From NCBI RefSeq assembly GCF_000236685.1, contig NC_016633.1, positions 1,426,001-1,490,000 on the forward strand: a stretch of 64,000 bases of DNA. Direction: 5' to 3'. The notes beneath the pieces were generated by a model that was not told the DNA's origin, made no database searches, and saw only the letters and a program-made list of their open reading frames with translations. The stretch's first letter is position 1, and every line of letters begins with the position of its first letter. Source of the stretch: Sphaerochaeta pleomorpha str. Grapes. GTDB taxonomy: Bacteria > Spirochaetota > Spirochaetia > Sphaerochaetales > Sphaerochaetaceae. Positions 25,954-34,767 of the stretch are shown one piece after another. The translations under genes and the position numbers were made by a program.

Positions 25954-26328
25954 GTGCCAAGACCAAGAAAATGGAGAAATGTCTGTTGTTTGCCACTTAA
26001 CAATCGCTTTGGGCCGATTGGGTCTCCACTCGACCAGGACCATGCAATCTATATGACAGTCGACGAATACGAAACCATTCGATTGATCGACCTGGAAGGA
26101 TTCACCCAGGAACAGTGTGCAAACCAGATGCATGTTGCCAGGACCACTGTCCAGGGAATCTATGACATTGCCCGCCAGAAACTGGCCCAGTCTTTGGTAA
26201 ATGGGAAAGTCCTGTTTATTGAAGGGGGAGAATACCACCTCTGCGACGGGCAAGGCCCCGGTTGCACTTCCGGATATTGCCACAGACACCGGTGCAACCG
26301 CAATGTTGCAGAAACCGAAACAGAATAA
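25954..26328 (+). CDS. DUF134 family putative DNA-binding protein
   Basis: This 124-residue protein starts at GTG (PRPRKWRNVCCLP), the normal start of the DUF134 family. It contains a helix-turn-helix of sigma-70 region 4 type (YETIRLIDLEGFTQEQCANQMHVARTTVQGIYDIARQKLA near residues 38-77). The tail is rich in Cys and His (CDGQGPGCTSGYCHRHRC) and may bind metal or an Fe-S group. It is likely the local regulator, perhaps acting at the inverted repeat upstream. AAAGGAGCC precedes the start. Confidence 0.9.
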   Translation: MPRPRKWRNVCCLPLNNRFGPIGSPLDQDHAIYMTVDEYETIRLIDLEGFTQEQCANQMHVARTTVQGIYDIARQKLAQSLVNGKVLFIEGGEYHLCDGQGPGCTSGYCHRHRCNRNVAETETE

Positions 26329-26353
26329 CTGAAAACCAATGGAGGATTTTAGT

Positions 26354-26716
26354 ATGCTAATTGCAATTCCCTCAGACGGGGAAAGCCTCGACACATCCGT
26401 CTGCGTATCATTTGGACGGGCACCTTTCTATTGCCTGTACAATACAGAAACCAAAGAAAGCCGATTTCTGGCAAATAGTGCGGCCGATGCAAGCGGAGGC
26501 GCTGGTATCAAGGCAGCCCAGATCCTGGTAGACAATGCGATTGGAACGCTCATTACCATCAGGTGCGGGGAAAATGCCGCAAAGGTGTTACAAAATGCCA
26601 ATGTAGGGCTCTACAAGGCCATCGATTTGAGTGTTGCCGACAATATCGATGCGTTCCAGAATGGAAAACTTCCTGTCCTGGACAAAATCCATCCAGGTTT
26701 CCACCATGGCCACTAG
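26354..26716 (+). CDS. NifX/NifB-domain (dinitrogenase iron-molybdenum cofactor-binding-like) protein, ORP-like
   Basis: This 120-residue protein has the single PF02579-type fold: MLIAIPSDGESLDTSVCVSFGRAPFYCLYN, GGAGIKAAQILVDNAIGTLIT and NVGLYKAID. In Desulfovibrio the related orange protein ORP carries a Mo-Cu-sulphide cluster. I chose the ATG at 26354 because GGAGGATTTT lies just before it. It ends in HPGFHHGH. It may bind a metal-sulphur cluster handled by the ATPases that follow. The next gene starts inside its last codons. Confidence 0.88.
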   Translation: MLIAIPSDGESLDTSVCVSFGRAPFYCLYNTETKESRFLANSAADASGGAGIKAAQILVDNAIGTLITIRCGENAAKVLQNANVGLYKAIDLSVADNIDAFQNGKLPVLDKIHPGFHHGH

Positions 26717-27578
26717 GGAGGCAACCCTTGCCATTCTCAGTGGCAAGGGAGGTACAGGAAAAACCCTGCTTGCGGTAAACCTGGCTAGTGTAGCGCAAAA
26801 GTCTACCTATATCGACTGCGATGTAGAGGAGCCTAACGGGAATCTCTATTTCAAACCCAAAAACAGTGAGACCCTCCAGGTCACTGTCAAGAAACCGGTA
26901 GTCGATGAAAATCTTTGCAACGGATGCCATGCGTGCGTTGATTTCTGTGCTTTCAACGCGCTTGCCCTGATCGGAAAACGTTTGATGATCTTCGAAGAAA
27001 TCTGTCACTCCTGCGGTGGCTGTATGCTGGTTTGCCCACAGAAAGCCCTCAGTGAGGCCAACAAAGAAGTGGGAACCATCAAGATCGGCAACTCCGGTCC
27101 TGTCAAAACCCTGGGGGGAACGATGAACATAGGGGAAAGCTCTGGGGTCCCTATCATCAGACAGTTGCTAGGCAGTGAGACAAAAGGGACCACGTTTATC
27201 GATTGTCCCCCGGGAAGCAGTTGTCTGGTAATGGAAAGCATCAAGGATGCAGACTTCTGCCTTTTGGTCGCCGAGCCAACCACCTTTGGCGTGCACAACC
27301 TTGCCATGGTATATGAGCTGGTTACCCTTCTGGGAAAAAAGCATGCGGTTGTCCTGAATAAGTGCATGGAAGGCGAAAACCCTGCGGAGACTTTTTGCCA
27401 GGAGAAGGGAATCTTGATTGCAGGGAGAATACCCTTTGACAAGAAATTGGGGATCCTACACTCGCAAGCGATGATAGCGGCAAGAGAGGATGGCAACTTC
27501 AAGAGGCTTTTCTCATCGATTCTCGAGACTATTGGGGGAGAACTAGGAAATGAAACAGTTGCTATTGCTCAGCGGTAA
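26706..27578 (+). CDS. MinD/ParA-like ATPase with inserted 2x[4Fe-4S] ferredoxin domain (1)
   Basis: This 290-residue protein has a deviant Walker A LSGKGGTGKT near residue 10, an insertion with two Cys motifs (CNGCHACVDFC near 70 and CHSCGGCMLVC near 100), then FIDCPPGSSCLVMESIKDADF near 165 and VLNKCMEGENP. This architecture is common beside NifX-type genes in anaerobes and in the ORP loci. It may assemble or load a metal cluster using ATP. The ATG at 26706 fits the family start and overlaps the NifX gene by 11 bases. Confidence 0.92.
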   Translation: MATREATLAILSGKGGTGKTLLAVNLASVAQKSTYIDCDVEEPNGNLYFKPKNSETLQVTVKKPVVDENLCNGCHACVDFCAFNALALIGKRLMIFEEICHSCGGCMLVCPQKALSEANKEVGTIKIGNSGPVKTLGGTMNIGESSGVPIIRQLLGSETKGTTFIDCPPGSSCLVMESIKDADFCLLVAEPTTFGVHNLAMVYELVTLLGKKHAVVLNKCMEGENPAETFCQEKGILIAGRIPFDKKLGILHSQAMIAAREDGNFKRLFSSILETIGGELGNETVAIAQR

Positions 27579-28422
27579 GGGAGGGACGGGAAAAACAACC
27601 CTTGCAAGCGCCTTCATTTCCCTGTTGGACGCCAAAGCCTACGCCGACTGCGATGTCGATGCCCCAAACCTGCATCTGGTGAACAACCATTTCACTGATT
27701 TGAAAACCACTGACTACTTTAGTCTACCCAAAGCAGTTATCAACCCAGCAGCTTGCATACAGTGCGGGGAATGCATAAAACATTGCCGCTTCGACGCCAT
27801 TACGCTCGATAGTACCTATACCATCGATGAATATGCATGTGAAGGTTGCAGGGTATGTTTTCTTGTATGCCCTGCCAAGGCTATCAGTATGCAGGAATCG
27901 AAAGCCGGGGACTTGCGCCTGTTCACGAACGAGCGTTCTGTCTTTTCCACTGCTACCTTGAAGATGGGAAGCGGGACAACAGGGAAGCTGGTGACCAAGG
28001 TGAAGGAGCAACTGAAAACGAATGCGCCAAAAACCGAGGTAGCCATCATTGACGGGTCGCCAGGGATTGGGTGTCCGGTAATTGCCTCGCTTTCCGGTGT
28101 CGATCTGGTTCTTATTGTCGCAGAACCTTCAGTATCAGGGCTTTCTGATATGCTGAGGATTCTCCAGACTGCAGGGCAGTTCCAGGTGAAGGTAGCGGTT
28201 TGCATCAATAAATTCGATACAAACCCCCAGCAAAGCGCTCAGATTGAGGCTTTTTGTTGGAAACAGGGAATTGCCTATGTGGGAAAGATTCCCTTTGACA
28301 AGAAAGCGATAGAGGCGATTAACAGCGGGAAATCAATTGTAGACATTCCTTGTGAAAGCGGTTGGGCCGCAAAGTCCGTGTTCGAGCGAACCATGGAATT
28401 ACTACTAAGGAGTCAATCATGA
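27550..28422 (+). CDS. MinD/ParA-like ATPase with inserted 2x[4Fe-4S] ferredoxin domain (2)
   Basis: This 290-residue protein is a paralogue of the previous one: P-loop LSGKGGTGKTT near residue 6, DCDVDAPNLHLVNNHF near 34, Cys motifs CIQCGECIKHC and CEGCRVCFLVC near 74 and 97, then IIDGSPGIGCPVIASLSG near 163. The two ATPases probably act as a heterodimer, as neighbouring pairs of this kind do in ORP loci. It overlaps the preceding gene by 29 bases and the next by 4 (ATGA). Confidence 0.92.
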   Translation: MKQLLLLSGKGGTGKTTLASAFISLLDAKAYADCDVDAPNLHLVNNHFTDLKTTDYFSLPKAVINPAACIQCGECIKHCRFDAITLDSTYTIDEYACEGCRVCFLVCPAKAISMQESKAGDLRLFTNERSVFSTATLKMGSGTTGKLVTKVKEQLKTNAPKTEVAIIDGSPGIGCPVIASLSGVDLVLIVAEPSVSGLSDMLRILQTAGQFQVKVAVCINKFDTNPQQSAQIEAFCWKQGIAYVGKIPFDKKAIEAINSGKSIVDIPCESGWAAKSVFERTMELLLRSQS

Positions 28423-29264
28423 TTATCAAGGCACTGGTTGAAAACTCATCCTGCAACCCATCTCTGGGCGAGGAACATGGATTGAGCCTCTTCATTGAGA
28501 CAAACAGCAAGAAAATTCTCTTTGACACAGGGGCTTCTGCATTATTCAATGAAAATGCACAAAAGCTCGGAGTCGACTTGAAGCGTGTCGATCTTGCAGT
28601 AATTTCCCATGGCCATTATGACCACGGAGGGGGGCTGAAGACGTTTCTTGCCCTCAACCCGACAGCCTTGGTCTACGTCAGGGAAAATGCCTTCGGTCCC
28701 TTCTATTCTGAGCGGGCTGGAAACTCATATGAATATATCGGACTGGATAGCAGCCTTGCAAAAGAAACGCAGATTATTCCGACTAAGGAACAATTGCAAC
28801 TTACCGAGGGGATATCCCTGTTTTCTGCTGTCTGGGGAACTCAATACTTTCCTTCAGGGAACTGTAGCCTGTTTAAAAAAGAAGGGAGGGACTATGTCCC
28901 TGACGATTTCTCCCATGAGCAGAACCTGGTAATCGAAGAGGATGGAATATGCCTGCTGGTTGCCGGCTGTGCCCACCGGGGCATTGTCAACATCCTTGAG
29001 CATTTTTACCGGGAACGAGGCAACTACCCTACCCATGTAATCGGAGGATTCCACTTGTTCAACCACAGAACAGGAAAACCCGAAAGCAAGGAGACCCTTT
29101 CGGGTATTGCACACTATTTATTGAATACCGGGGCAAGGTTTTATACCTGCCACTGTACAGGGGAAGAGAGCTTCGGCTTTTTACGTTCAAAGCTGGGCGA
29201 CCATATCGAATATCTGCCAGGGGGCAAGATCTTGACCATACGGAAGAAGGAGTCAAAGAAATGA
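28419..29264 (+). CDS. Metallo-beta-lactamase fold hydrolase
   Basis: This 281-residue protein has the metal motif H-G-H-Y-D-H (ISHGHYDHGGG near residues 60-70), GCAHRGIVNI near 183 and GGFHLF near 206, ending with CHCTGEESF. It fits the MBL group annotated as dihydropterin-aminobenzene phosphate synthase-like, whose real role in these clusters is unclear. The ATG at 28419 overlaps the stop of the ATPase before it. The last 4 bases overlap the Mrp gene. Confidence 0.9.
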   Translation: MIIKALVENSSCNPSLGEEHGLSLFIETNSKKILFDTGASALFNENAQKLGVDLKRVDLAVISHGHYDHGGGLKTFLALNPTALVYVRENAFGPFYSERAGNSYEYIGLDSSLAKETQIIPTKEQLQLTEGISLFSAVWGTQYFPSGNCSLFKKEGRDYVPDDFSHEQNLVIEEDGICLLVAGCAHRGIVNILEHFYRERGNYPTHVIGGFHLFNHRTGKPESKETLSGIAHYLLNTGARFYTCHCTGEESFGFLRSKLGDHIEYLPGGKILTIRKKESKK

Positions 29265-30460
29265 GTGAAGGATGCAACGAACAATGCAGTTTTTGCAGTG
29301 AAGACTGTACAGACAGGAAAGAAGAAGAATACGATTTCCGCTCAAAGGAAAACAGCCAAAGTAACATCAAGCATGTTATCGCGGTCGTGAGCGGGAAAGG
29401 TGGCGTAGGGAAATCGATGGTAACCTCCCTGCTTGCAGTCGCTATGAACAAAAAAGGGTACAAAACCGCCATTCTTGATGCCGATGTGACAGGGCCTTCC
29501 ATTCCAAAAGCCTTTGGGATCAAAGAGAAAGCCAGCGGGACCGAGGATGGGATTTATCCGAATGAAAGCTCCCAGGGGATCAAGATCATGTCGATCAACC
29601 TTCTGCTTGAAGATGAAACGGCACCGGTGGTGTGGCGCGGTCCCATGATTGCAAATACGGTCAAACAGTTCTGGACCGATGTCATCTGGGGTGATATCGA
29701 CTATATGTTCATCGATATGCCACCGGGGACCGGCGATGTGCCCCTTACGGTTTTCCAGTCCCTGCCAGTTGAAGGAATTGTCATGGTAACGTCTCCCCAG
29801 GAGCTGGTGTCCATGATTGTCTCAAAAGCGGTGAGAATGGCCGAGATGATGAACATCCCCATAGTAGGACTAGTGGAGAATATGGCCTATTTCCTTTGTC
29901 CTGATAACAATAAAGAGTACAGGATATTCGGGGAAAGCCATATCGAAGAGATTGCACAGGCCCACACAATTCCTGTTTTGGCAAAGCTACCCATCGATCC
30001 TGAAATCTCAATGGCCTGTGATACGGGGACTATTGAACAGTATGAGAGTATCTGGTTTGAGGATATCGCAAAAAAACTACATAAAATGGAGAAACAGACT
30101 ATGATGAAAATTGCAGTTGCAAGTGACAACGGGAATGTATCGGGGCATTTTGGCCATTGTGAGAGCTTTATGCTTTTTGACTGTGAGAATGGGTCTGTCG
30201 TAAAGACGGAAACCGTCGCAAACCCTGGGCACAAGCCTGGATTCCTTCCTGTCTTTCTACATGAAAAGGGAGCCAAGGTCGTTATCTCCGGAGGAATGGG
30301 CGGTGGAGCCGTCGATATATTCAATGAAAAAGGCATTGAAGTCGTCGTGGGGGCTACCGGTCCAGCAAAAGATGCTGTACAAGCCTACCTTGGGGGAAAA
30401 CTTGAATCGACCGGTTCGGTTTGCCATGAACACCAGCATCATGATGAGTGCGGTGAGTAA
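29261..30460 (+). CDS. Mrp/NBP35-type ATPase fused to a NifX-like (ORP-like) domain
   Basis: This 399-residue protein has three parts. A Cys-rich N-terminus (CNEQCSFCSEDC, residues 5-16) resembles NBP35. A Mrp ATPase core follows, with VVSGKGGVGKS near 43 and IDMPPGTGDVPLTVFQSLP near 151. A C-terminal NifX/ORP domain starts at about 281 (MKIAVASDNGNVSGHFGHCESF) and ends in a metal-prone tail CHEHQHHDECGE. The usual Mrp CxxC is only CPDN here (near 214). Mrp proteins carry Fe-S clusters. Fusion to the NifX domain suggests the ATPase and the cluster-binding partner work as one unit. Confidence 0.92.
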   Translation: MSEGCNEQCSFCSEDCTDRKEEEYDFRSKENSQSNIKHVIAVVSGKGGVGKSMVTSLLAVAMNKKGYKTAILDADVTGPSIPKAFGIKEKASGTEDGIYPNESSQGIKIMSINLLLEDETAPVVWRGPMIANTVKQFWTDVIWGDIDYMFIDMPPGTGDVPLTVFQSLPVEGIVMVTSPQELVSMIVSKAVRMAEMMNIPIVGLVENMAYFLCPDNNKEYRIFGESHIEEIAQAHTIPVLAKLPIDPEISMACDTGTIEQYESIWFEDIAKKLHKMEKQTMMKIAVASDNGNVSGHFGHCESFMLFDCENGSVVKTETVANPGHKPGFLPVFLHEKGAKVVISGGMGGGAVDIFNEKGIEVVVGATGPAKDAVQAYLGGKLESTGSVCHEHQHHDECGE

Positions 30461-30488
30461 GTAAGACCCAACTCAACAAATTCTCTGC

Positions 30489-30520
30489 AGGGAAGGACGC
30501 AGGAAGCTGTGTCCTTCCCT
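30489..30520. terminator. Terminator between the ORP-like cluster and the PHP gene
   Basis: AGGGAAGGAC and GTCCTTCCCT form a 10-bp stem over a 12-base loop, between convergent genes. The T tract is short (GTTTACA). Confidence 0.7.
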
Positions 30521-30522
30521 GT

Positions 30523-31368
30523 TTACACAACCGATAGGTTGTATCCCCCGGTTGCTTTTCGTGCAATCTGGAAGGATGCAAAGGTTATATTGCAGCTATC
30601 TGCAAACTCCTTGCACTCTGCATACTTGTCATTCACATATTCAGGCTTGTGGGCATCGCTGTTACAGATGATTTTCACCTGTGACTTGGCTGCAAGGTCC
30701 CAGAAATTGAAAATTGGATAAGCATACCGATTGCCACTCTCAGTTTCGATTTTCTTTTTCCTCATTCCGTTTGCATTGATCTCAAGGGCTACGTTACAAC
30801 TTACCGCACATTCGATGATAGCTTTGGAGCAGGCCTCCGCTTCTTTGTCCCAAGTACGGTAATTGTAGGCAAATACATCGGGATGGGCACCAAAGACGAA
30901 TAATCCTGACTGCATGGCCTGCAGATACTGGTCGGTATAGGTAAAAAGGTCTTTTTTCCCCAGCTTGTTCCAGAACATCGAATATTCTTCGTCCTTGTCC
31001 AGGGAAAGGTCATGCACCCCGAAAAGCAGGTAATCACAATCCATTTCACCTAGGATATAGTCAGTAAAATAGGAATGGTATTGCTTGAGGTAATCGCATT
31101 CGAATCCTCGAAGCACCACAAGCTTCCCTTCATATTTGTCCCGGACTGCAAGGCAGTCCTCACTGTAGGGAGAGAGGGAAGCGTTTGGCATCCTTGTACG
31201 GGCCCAGCGGTCGTCAGGTACCGGGCAATGTTCACTGAAGCCAAGAACCTGGAGTTTTTGCTCCAAGGCTTGCTGGGCATATTCTTCGACTTCACCGAAT
31301 CCGTGACCGCAGTAATAACTATGGGTATGGAGGTTTACAACCTCTTGGGTAAATATTTGTGTATTCAT
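30523..31368 (-). CDS. PHP-domain histidinol phosphatase-like protein
   Basis: This 281-residue protein has the PHP metal motif VNLHTHSYYCGHG near residue 11 and GFSEHCP near 43. FGAHPDVFAYNYRTW (near 173) and ICNSDAHKPEYV (near 235) are further metal ligands. It fits HisK-type histidinol phosphatases and related PHP phosphoesterases. No other histidine biosynthesis gene is nearby, so the substrate is uncertain. Its ATG overlaps the stop of the TctC-like gene (ATGA), an odd pairing. Confidence 0.88.
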   Translation of the reverse strand: MNTQIFTQEVVNLHTHSYYCGHGFGEVEEYAQQALEQKLQVLGFSEHCPVPDDRWARTRMPNASLSPYSEDCLAVRDKYEGKLVVLRGFECDYLKQYHSYFTDYILGEMDCDYLLFGVHDLSLDKDEEYSMFWNKLGKKDLFTYTDQYLQAMQSGLFVFGAHPDVFAYNYRTWDKEAEACSKAIIECAVSCNVALEINANGMRKKKIETESGNRYAYPIFNFWDLAAKSQVKIICNSDAHKPEYVNDKYAECKEFADSCNITFASFQIARKATGGYNLSVV

Positions 31369-32372
31369 AATGGTAAGGTTGGGACAGTATCGGAAATATA
31401 GCGTCTTTGTTCAACAATGTAGCCTGATAATTCTTCAGGACCCATATAAAGCAGAGGAAGATCAAGGCGATTACTTTCTTCTACATTCTCAAGATCAAAC
31501 ATTGCAGCTTTAAAAGCTTCGAGAAGTGTAGCTATTATCGAAGGTGGAGTACCTTTGGGAGCAACCAAAGCCCGTGCAGAACCAAAAGTAAACGCAATGC
31601 CCTTCTCTTTCAAAGTTGGAACCTGAGGAAAGGAAGGTATCCTTTCTTCAGTAAAAGAAGCAAGGATACGATATTTATTGTCTCTGGTGCCCTGGGCAAC
31701 TTCTGAAATCTTTGCTACTACAGACTGGACATACCCTTCGTTAAGTGCTTTCAACATATCTGAGGATCCACCAAAGGGCACATGCGTTACTTGAATATTA
31801 GTCTCCTTGCAAAAATGGGCAGCAGCGATATGATTGCTTGCACCATATCCATTATTTCCAATTGTTACTGAAAACGGATTATCCCGAGCGTTCTCAATAA
31901 AATCCTCCAAAGTTACACAGGAATTCTCATAGGGTACAACGAGAACGGCAGAATCGAAAACATGATTCATTATCGGTTCAATCGAATCAATCGAGTAAAG
32001 GGTCTCTCTATCAAGCGGGAGTGAGACAAAAGTAGGTAAATTAATAAACCCAATTGTGTAACCATCAGGTTTGGAATTACTGAGTTGGGCATATCCCAGC
32101 TCCCCATCCCCCCCGCTGATATTGTTAATCACCAGATTCACGTCAAGGTACTTTTCGGCAACTGAACAAAGAACCCTTGCGCCTATGTCGGTTCCACCAC
32201 CAGCTTTGTAGGCAATAATGACGGAGATATCATGACTTGGGAATCCAGACTCACTCTGCTCATTTTTCATAGGAAGGCCCAACGCTGTTTCTTTAGCCAC
32301 CTGCTGCCTAGGAGAGCAGGAAACACATAGCAAAAGGCCTAGGCAAATTGAAATCATTTTTAACGAACGCAT
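31365..32372 (-). CDS. TctC-family (tripartite tricarboxylate) substrate-binding lipoprotein, orphan
   Basis: This 335-residue protein has a lipoprotein signal (SICLGLLLCVSC, Cys near residue 17). A Bug/TctC-type core follows: ISVIIAYKAGGGTDIGARVL, VNLVINNISGGDGELGYAQL, HVPFGGSSDMLKALNEGYV and LVAPKGTPPSIIATLLEAF. I chose the ATG at 32372 because AGAGGTT precedes it. No TctA or TctB membrane gene is present, so it may serve a distant transporter or a sensor. It is divergent from the iron-type ABC operon. Confidence 0.88.
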   Translation of the reverse strand: MRSLKMISICLGLLLCVSCSPRQQVAKETALGLPMKNEQSESGFPSHDISVIIAYKAGGGTDIGARVLCSVAEKYLDVNLVINNISGGDGELGYAQLSNSKPDGYTIGFINLPTFVSLPLDRETLYSIDSIEPIMNHVFDSAVLVVPYENSCVTLEDFIENARDNPFSVTIGNNGYGASNHIAAAHFCKETNIQVTHVPFGGSSDMLKALNEGYVQSVVAKISEVAQGTRDNKYRILASFTEERIPSFPQVPTLKEKGIAFTFGSARALVAPKGTPPSIIATLLEAFKAAMFDLENVEESNRLDLPLLYMGPEELSGYIVEQRRYISDTVPTLPL

Positions 32373-32522
32373 TGCAGTTAACCTCTGTAGTTGTAGAACA
32401 ACTGTAGCAGAGAGGACCTCTATCGTCAAAAAAAATCAGCTTTAAAACAATCGGAAAATACCAAATGTTTAAAAAACTGACTAATGTATAAATTTCTAAC
32501 TATATTATACATAAAGATTTAT

Positions 32523-32551
32523 TTGACAGTTTAAAAAACAACCCCTAGGAT
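32523..32551 (+). promoter_or_regulatory. Promoter of the iron-type ABC operon
   Basis: TTGACA at 32523-32528 and TAGGAT at 32546-32551 are 17 bases apart, with the binding-protein ATG 31 bases further on. Confidence 0.65.
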
Positions 32552-32582
32552 GATACTCACAAATTACAAGGGAGGAACCAAA

Positions 32583-33599
32583 ATGAAAAAGGTTCTTATT
32601 GCTTTAATGGTTCTCGTGTTGACTGTTCCAATGCTCTTTGCAAACGGAAGCAAGGAGACTTCTCCAAAAGGAGAAGAGAAACTTGAACTGATGGTATATA
32701 CATCAATGAAAGAAAACCTCATTGGTGGGATTCGTGACGCTTTTCTCCAAAAATACCCTAACATCAGTTTCGATTACTACAGTGCCGGGGCAGGTAAACT
32801 GATGGCAAAAATTGCCACAGAACGACAAGCCGGATCGGTAGCCTGCGATGTTCTATGGACAAGTGAAGTCCCTGATTTCATTGGATTGAAAAATGAGGGC
32901 GTTCTGTTGTCGTACAAGAGTCCTGAATCAAAAGAAGTTGTTTCTACCATTGATGATCCTGACGGGTATTTCACTGCAGCCCGCCTGGGAACCCTTGGTA
33001 TTGCATATAACACCAACTTAATCAAAACCCCACCAAAAACCTGGGATGATCTTCTAAAATCAGAATATAAGGACAATTTTGCAATTGCAAACCCTGCTCT
33101 TTCAGGGACTTCCATGGTTTCGGTCGGAATGATTGTTGAAAACCTGGGTTGGGATTTCATCCAAAAGCTTGCTGACAACGGAACCCGAATGGGCCAAGGG
33201 TCTGGACAAGTTGTTGATGATACCGCGGCAGGCGATGTAGCAGCCTGTATCGGAGTCGATTACATTACCATCGACAAAATCGTCAAGGGAGCGACTCTTG
33301 GTTTTGCCTATACGGACAAGATGCTGGTTGTTCCAAGTCCTGTTGCTATTATGGCAAACACCAAAAACGACAATGCCGCAAAGTTGTTCGTAGATTTCCT
33401 ATTATCTCCTGAAGGTCAAAAAATTATTGCCAGCTCCTATACCCTTCCTGTTCGTGAAGATGTAGCAGTACGGACCGACCTTGGTCTTATCGATCCAGCA
33501 GCAGCAAAAGCAAGGGCAATGAGCCTTGATTATGCTGCTCTCGGGACCAACAAAGCTGCCTATATCGACAAGTTTACGGCAATTATCCAGAACAAATAA
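32583..33599 (+). CDS. Iron(III)/phosphonate-type ABC transporter substrate-binding protein
   Basis: This 338-residue protein has a Sec signal (MKKVLIALMVLVLTVPMLFANG). The core belongs to the FbpA/AfuA/PhnS group: LMVYTSMKENLIGGIRDAFLQKYP near residue 36, SAGAGKLMAKIATERQAG near 66, FTAARLGTLGIAYNTNLIK near 126, and FLLSPEGQKIIA near 273. GGGAGGAACC precedes the ATG. The ligand could be ferric iron or an organophosphonate such as 2-aminoethylphosphonate; the sequence alone does not decide. It leads the ABC operon and is followed by a hairpin. Confidence 0.92.
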   Translation: MKKVLIALMVLVLTVPMLFANGSKETSPKGEEKLELMVYTSMKENLIGGIRDAFLQKYPNISFDYYSAGAGKLMAKIATERQAGSVACDVLWTSEVPDFIGLKNEGVLLSYKSPESKEVVSTIDDPDGYFTAARLGTLGIAYNTNLIKTPPKTWDDLLKSEYKDNFAIANPALSGTSMVSVGMIVENLGWDFIQKLADNGTRMGQGSGQVVDDTAAGDVAACIGVDYITIDKIVKGATLGFAYTDKMLVVPSPVAIMANTKNDNAAKLFVDFLLSPEGQKIIASSYTLPVREDVAVRTDLGLIDPAAAKARAMSLDYAALGTNKAAYIDKFTAIIQNK

Positions 33600-33616
33600 G
33601 AAATTTAGACAACTTT

Positions 33617-33645
33617 CAGGAATCTGGAATCCTTCCAGATTCCTG
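33617..33645 (+). terminator. Attenuating hairpin after the ABC binding-protein gene
   Basis: CAGGAATCTGGAA-tcc-TTCCAGATTCCTG is a perfect 13-bp stem between the binding protein and the first ATPase. It lacks a T run, so it probably protects the upstream mRNA end and lowers expression of the downstream genes. Confidence 0.75.
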
Positions 33646-33663
33646 ATGTGTAATGAGGAAACA

Positions 33664-34767
33664 ATGGCAGACATCATATTCAAAAATGTATCAAAAGCTT
33701 TTGAAGGCAAGCAAGTACTTAGTAATTTGAGCTTTACCATTAAAAGCGGGGAATGTTTTACCATTCTTGGACCTTCCGGATGTGGAAAAACGGTTATCCT
33801 TAGATTAATTGCCGGTTTTGAAATACCTGATTCCGGCCAAATAATTATTGGTGATGAAATAGTTGCTAATCCTGCAAAAGGTCTCTGTAAAGCCCCTGAG
33901 GAAAGGCATCTTGGGGTTGTGTTCCAAGACTATGCGGTTTGGCCCCACAAGACAGTAAAACAAAATGTACTCTACCCGCTTGAGATGCATAATGTAGACA
34001 AAGAAAAACGAAATGCAATGGTGAAAAATGCAATCGATATGGTCAACCTTACCGGTTATGAAGACCGTTTGCCTTATCAACTTTCAGGGGGTCAACAGCA
34101 GCGTGTTGCTCTGGCCCGAGCCTTGGTTGACAACACTGATATTCTCTTGCTTGATGAACCCCTTACCAATCTTGATGCCAATCTTCGCGAAGAGATGCGT
34201 TTTGAAATCAAGGAAATCCAACGAAAGACAGGAAGCACTGTCCTGTATGTCACCCATGACCAGGAAGTAGCCCTTGCAATAAGTGATCAGATAGCACTTA
34301 TGACTCCCGATGGCGATTTTGCACAGATTGCAGGTCCAGAGACCGTCTATGAAAAACCTAATACGTTGTTTGGTTTCAAATTCCTTGGAATTGCCAACTG
34401 CCTCCAATGCATCCAAAAAGAGGGTATAACATTGTTGAAAAAAGGGGAAAAACCTTTTGTTCCCTTGGACGATGAACATAAAGACCTTGCAAAGGAATCA
34501 AGTTTCATCGCAGGATTTCGGCCTATGGATGTAAGACTGGCACGAGAAGGGGAAGGTTTTGATGTAAAAATAACTCGTTGTACATTGCTCGGAAATATTG
34601 TCGATTATCATATAGACATTGGACAAGTATCTTTCCGTGTTGAAGCCCAGACAGAGGAAGCTATTCGCAACAACCTTATTTTCAACCCCGGGGATGACTG
34701 CAAGGCAGTCTTTGAGGAAATTCACTGGTTTAAGGAAGATTCTTCAATCTTGGAGGCCCAAAAATGA
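33664..34767 (+). CDS. ABC transporter ATPase (iron/phosphonate type), first copy
   Basis: This 367-residue protein has Walker A GPSGCGKT near residue 36, Q-loop VFQDYAVWPHKTVKQNV, signature LSGGQQQR near 140, Walker B LLLDEPLTNLD and the H-loop YVTHDQ. After residue 240 there is a TOBE-like regulatory domain. GAGGAAACA precedes the ATG at 33664. It is the first of two complete ATPases around a single permease gene, overlapping that gene by 4 bases (ATGA). Confidence 0.94.
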   Translation: MADIIFKNVSKAFEGKQVLSNLSFTIKSGECFTILGPSGCGKTVILRLIAGFEIPDSGQIIIGDEIVANPAKGLCKAPEERHLGVVFQDYAVWPHKTVKQNVLYPLEMHNVDKEKRNAMVKNAIDMVNLTGYEDRLPYQLSGGQQQRVALARALVDNTDILLLDEPLTNLDANLREEMRFEIKEIQRKTGSTVLYVTHDQEVALAISDQIALMTPDGDFAQIAGPETVYEKPNTLFGFKFLGIANCLQCIQKEGITLLKKGEKPFVPLDDEHKDLAKESSFIAGFRPMDVRLAREGEGFDVKITRCTLLGNIVDYHIDIGQVSFRVEAQTEEAIRNNLIFNPGDDCKAVFEEIHWFKEDSSILEAQK

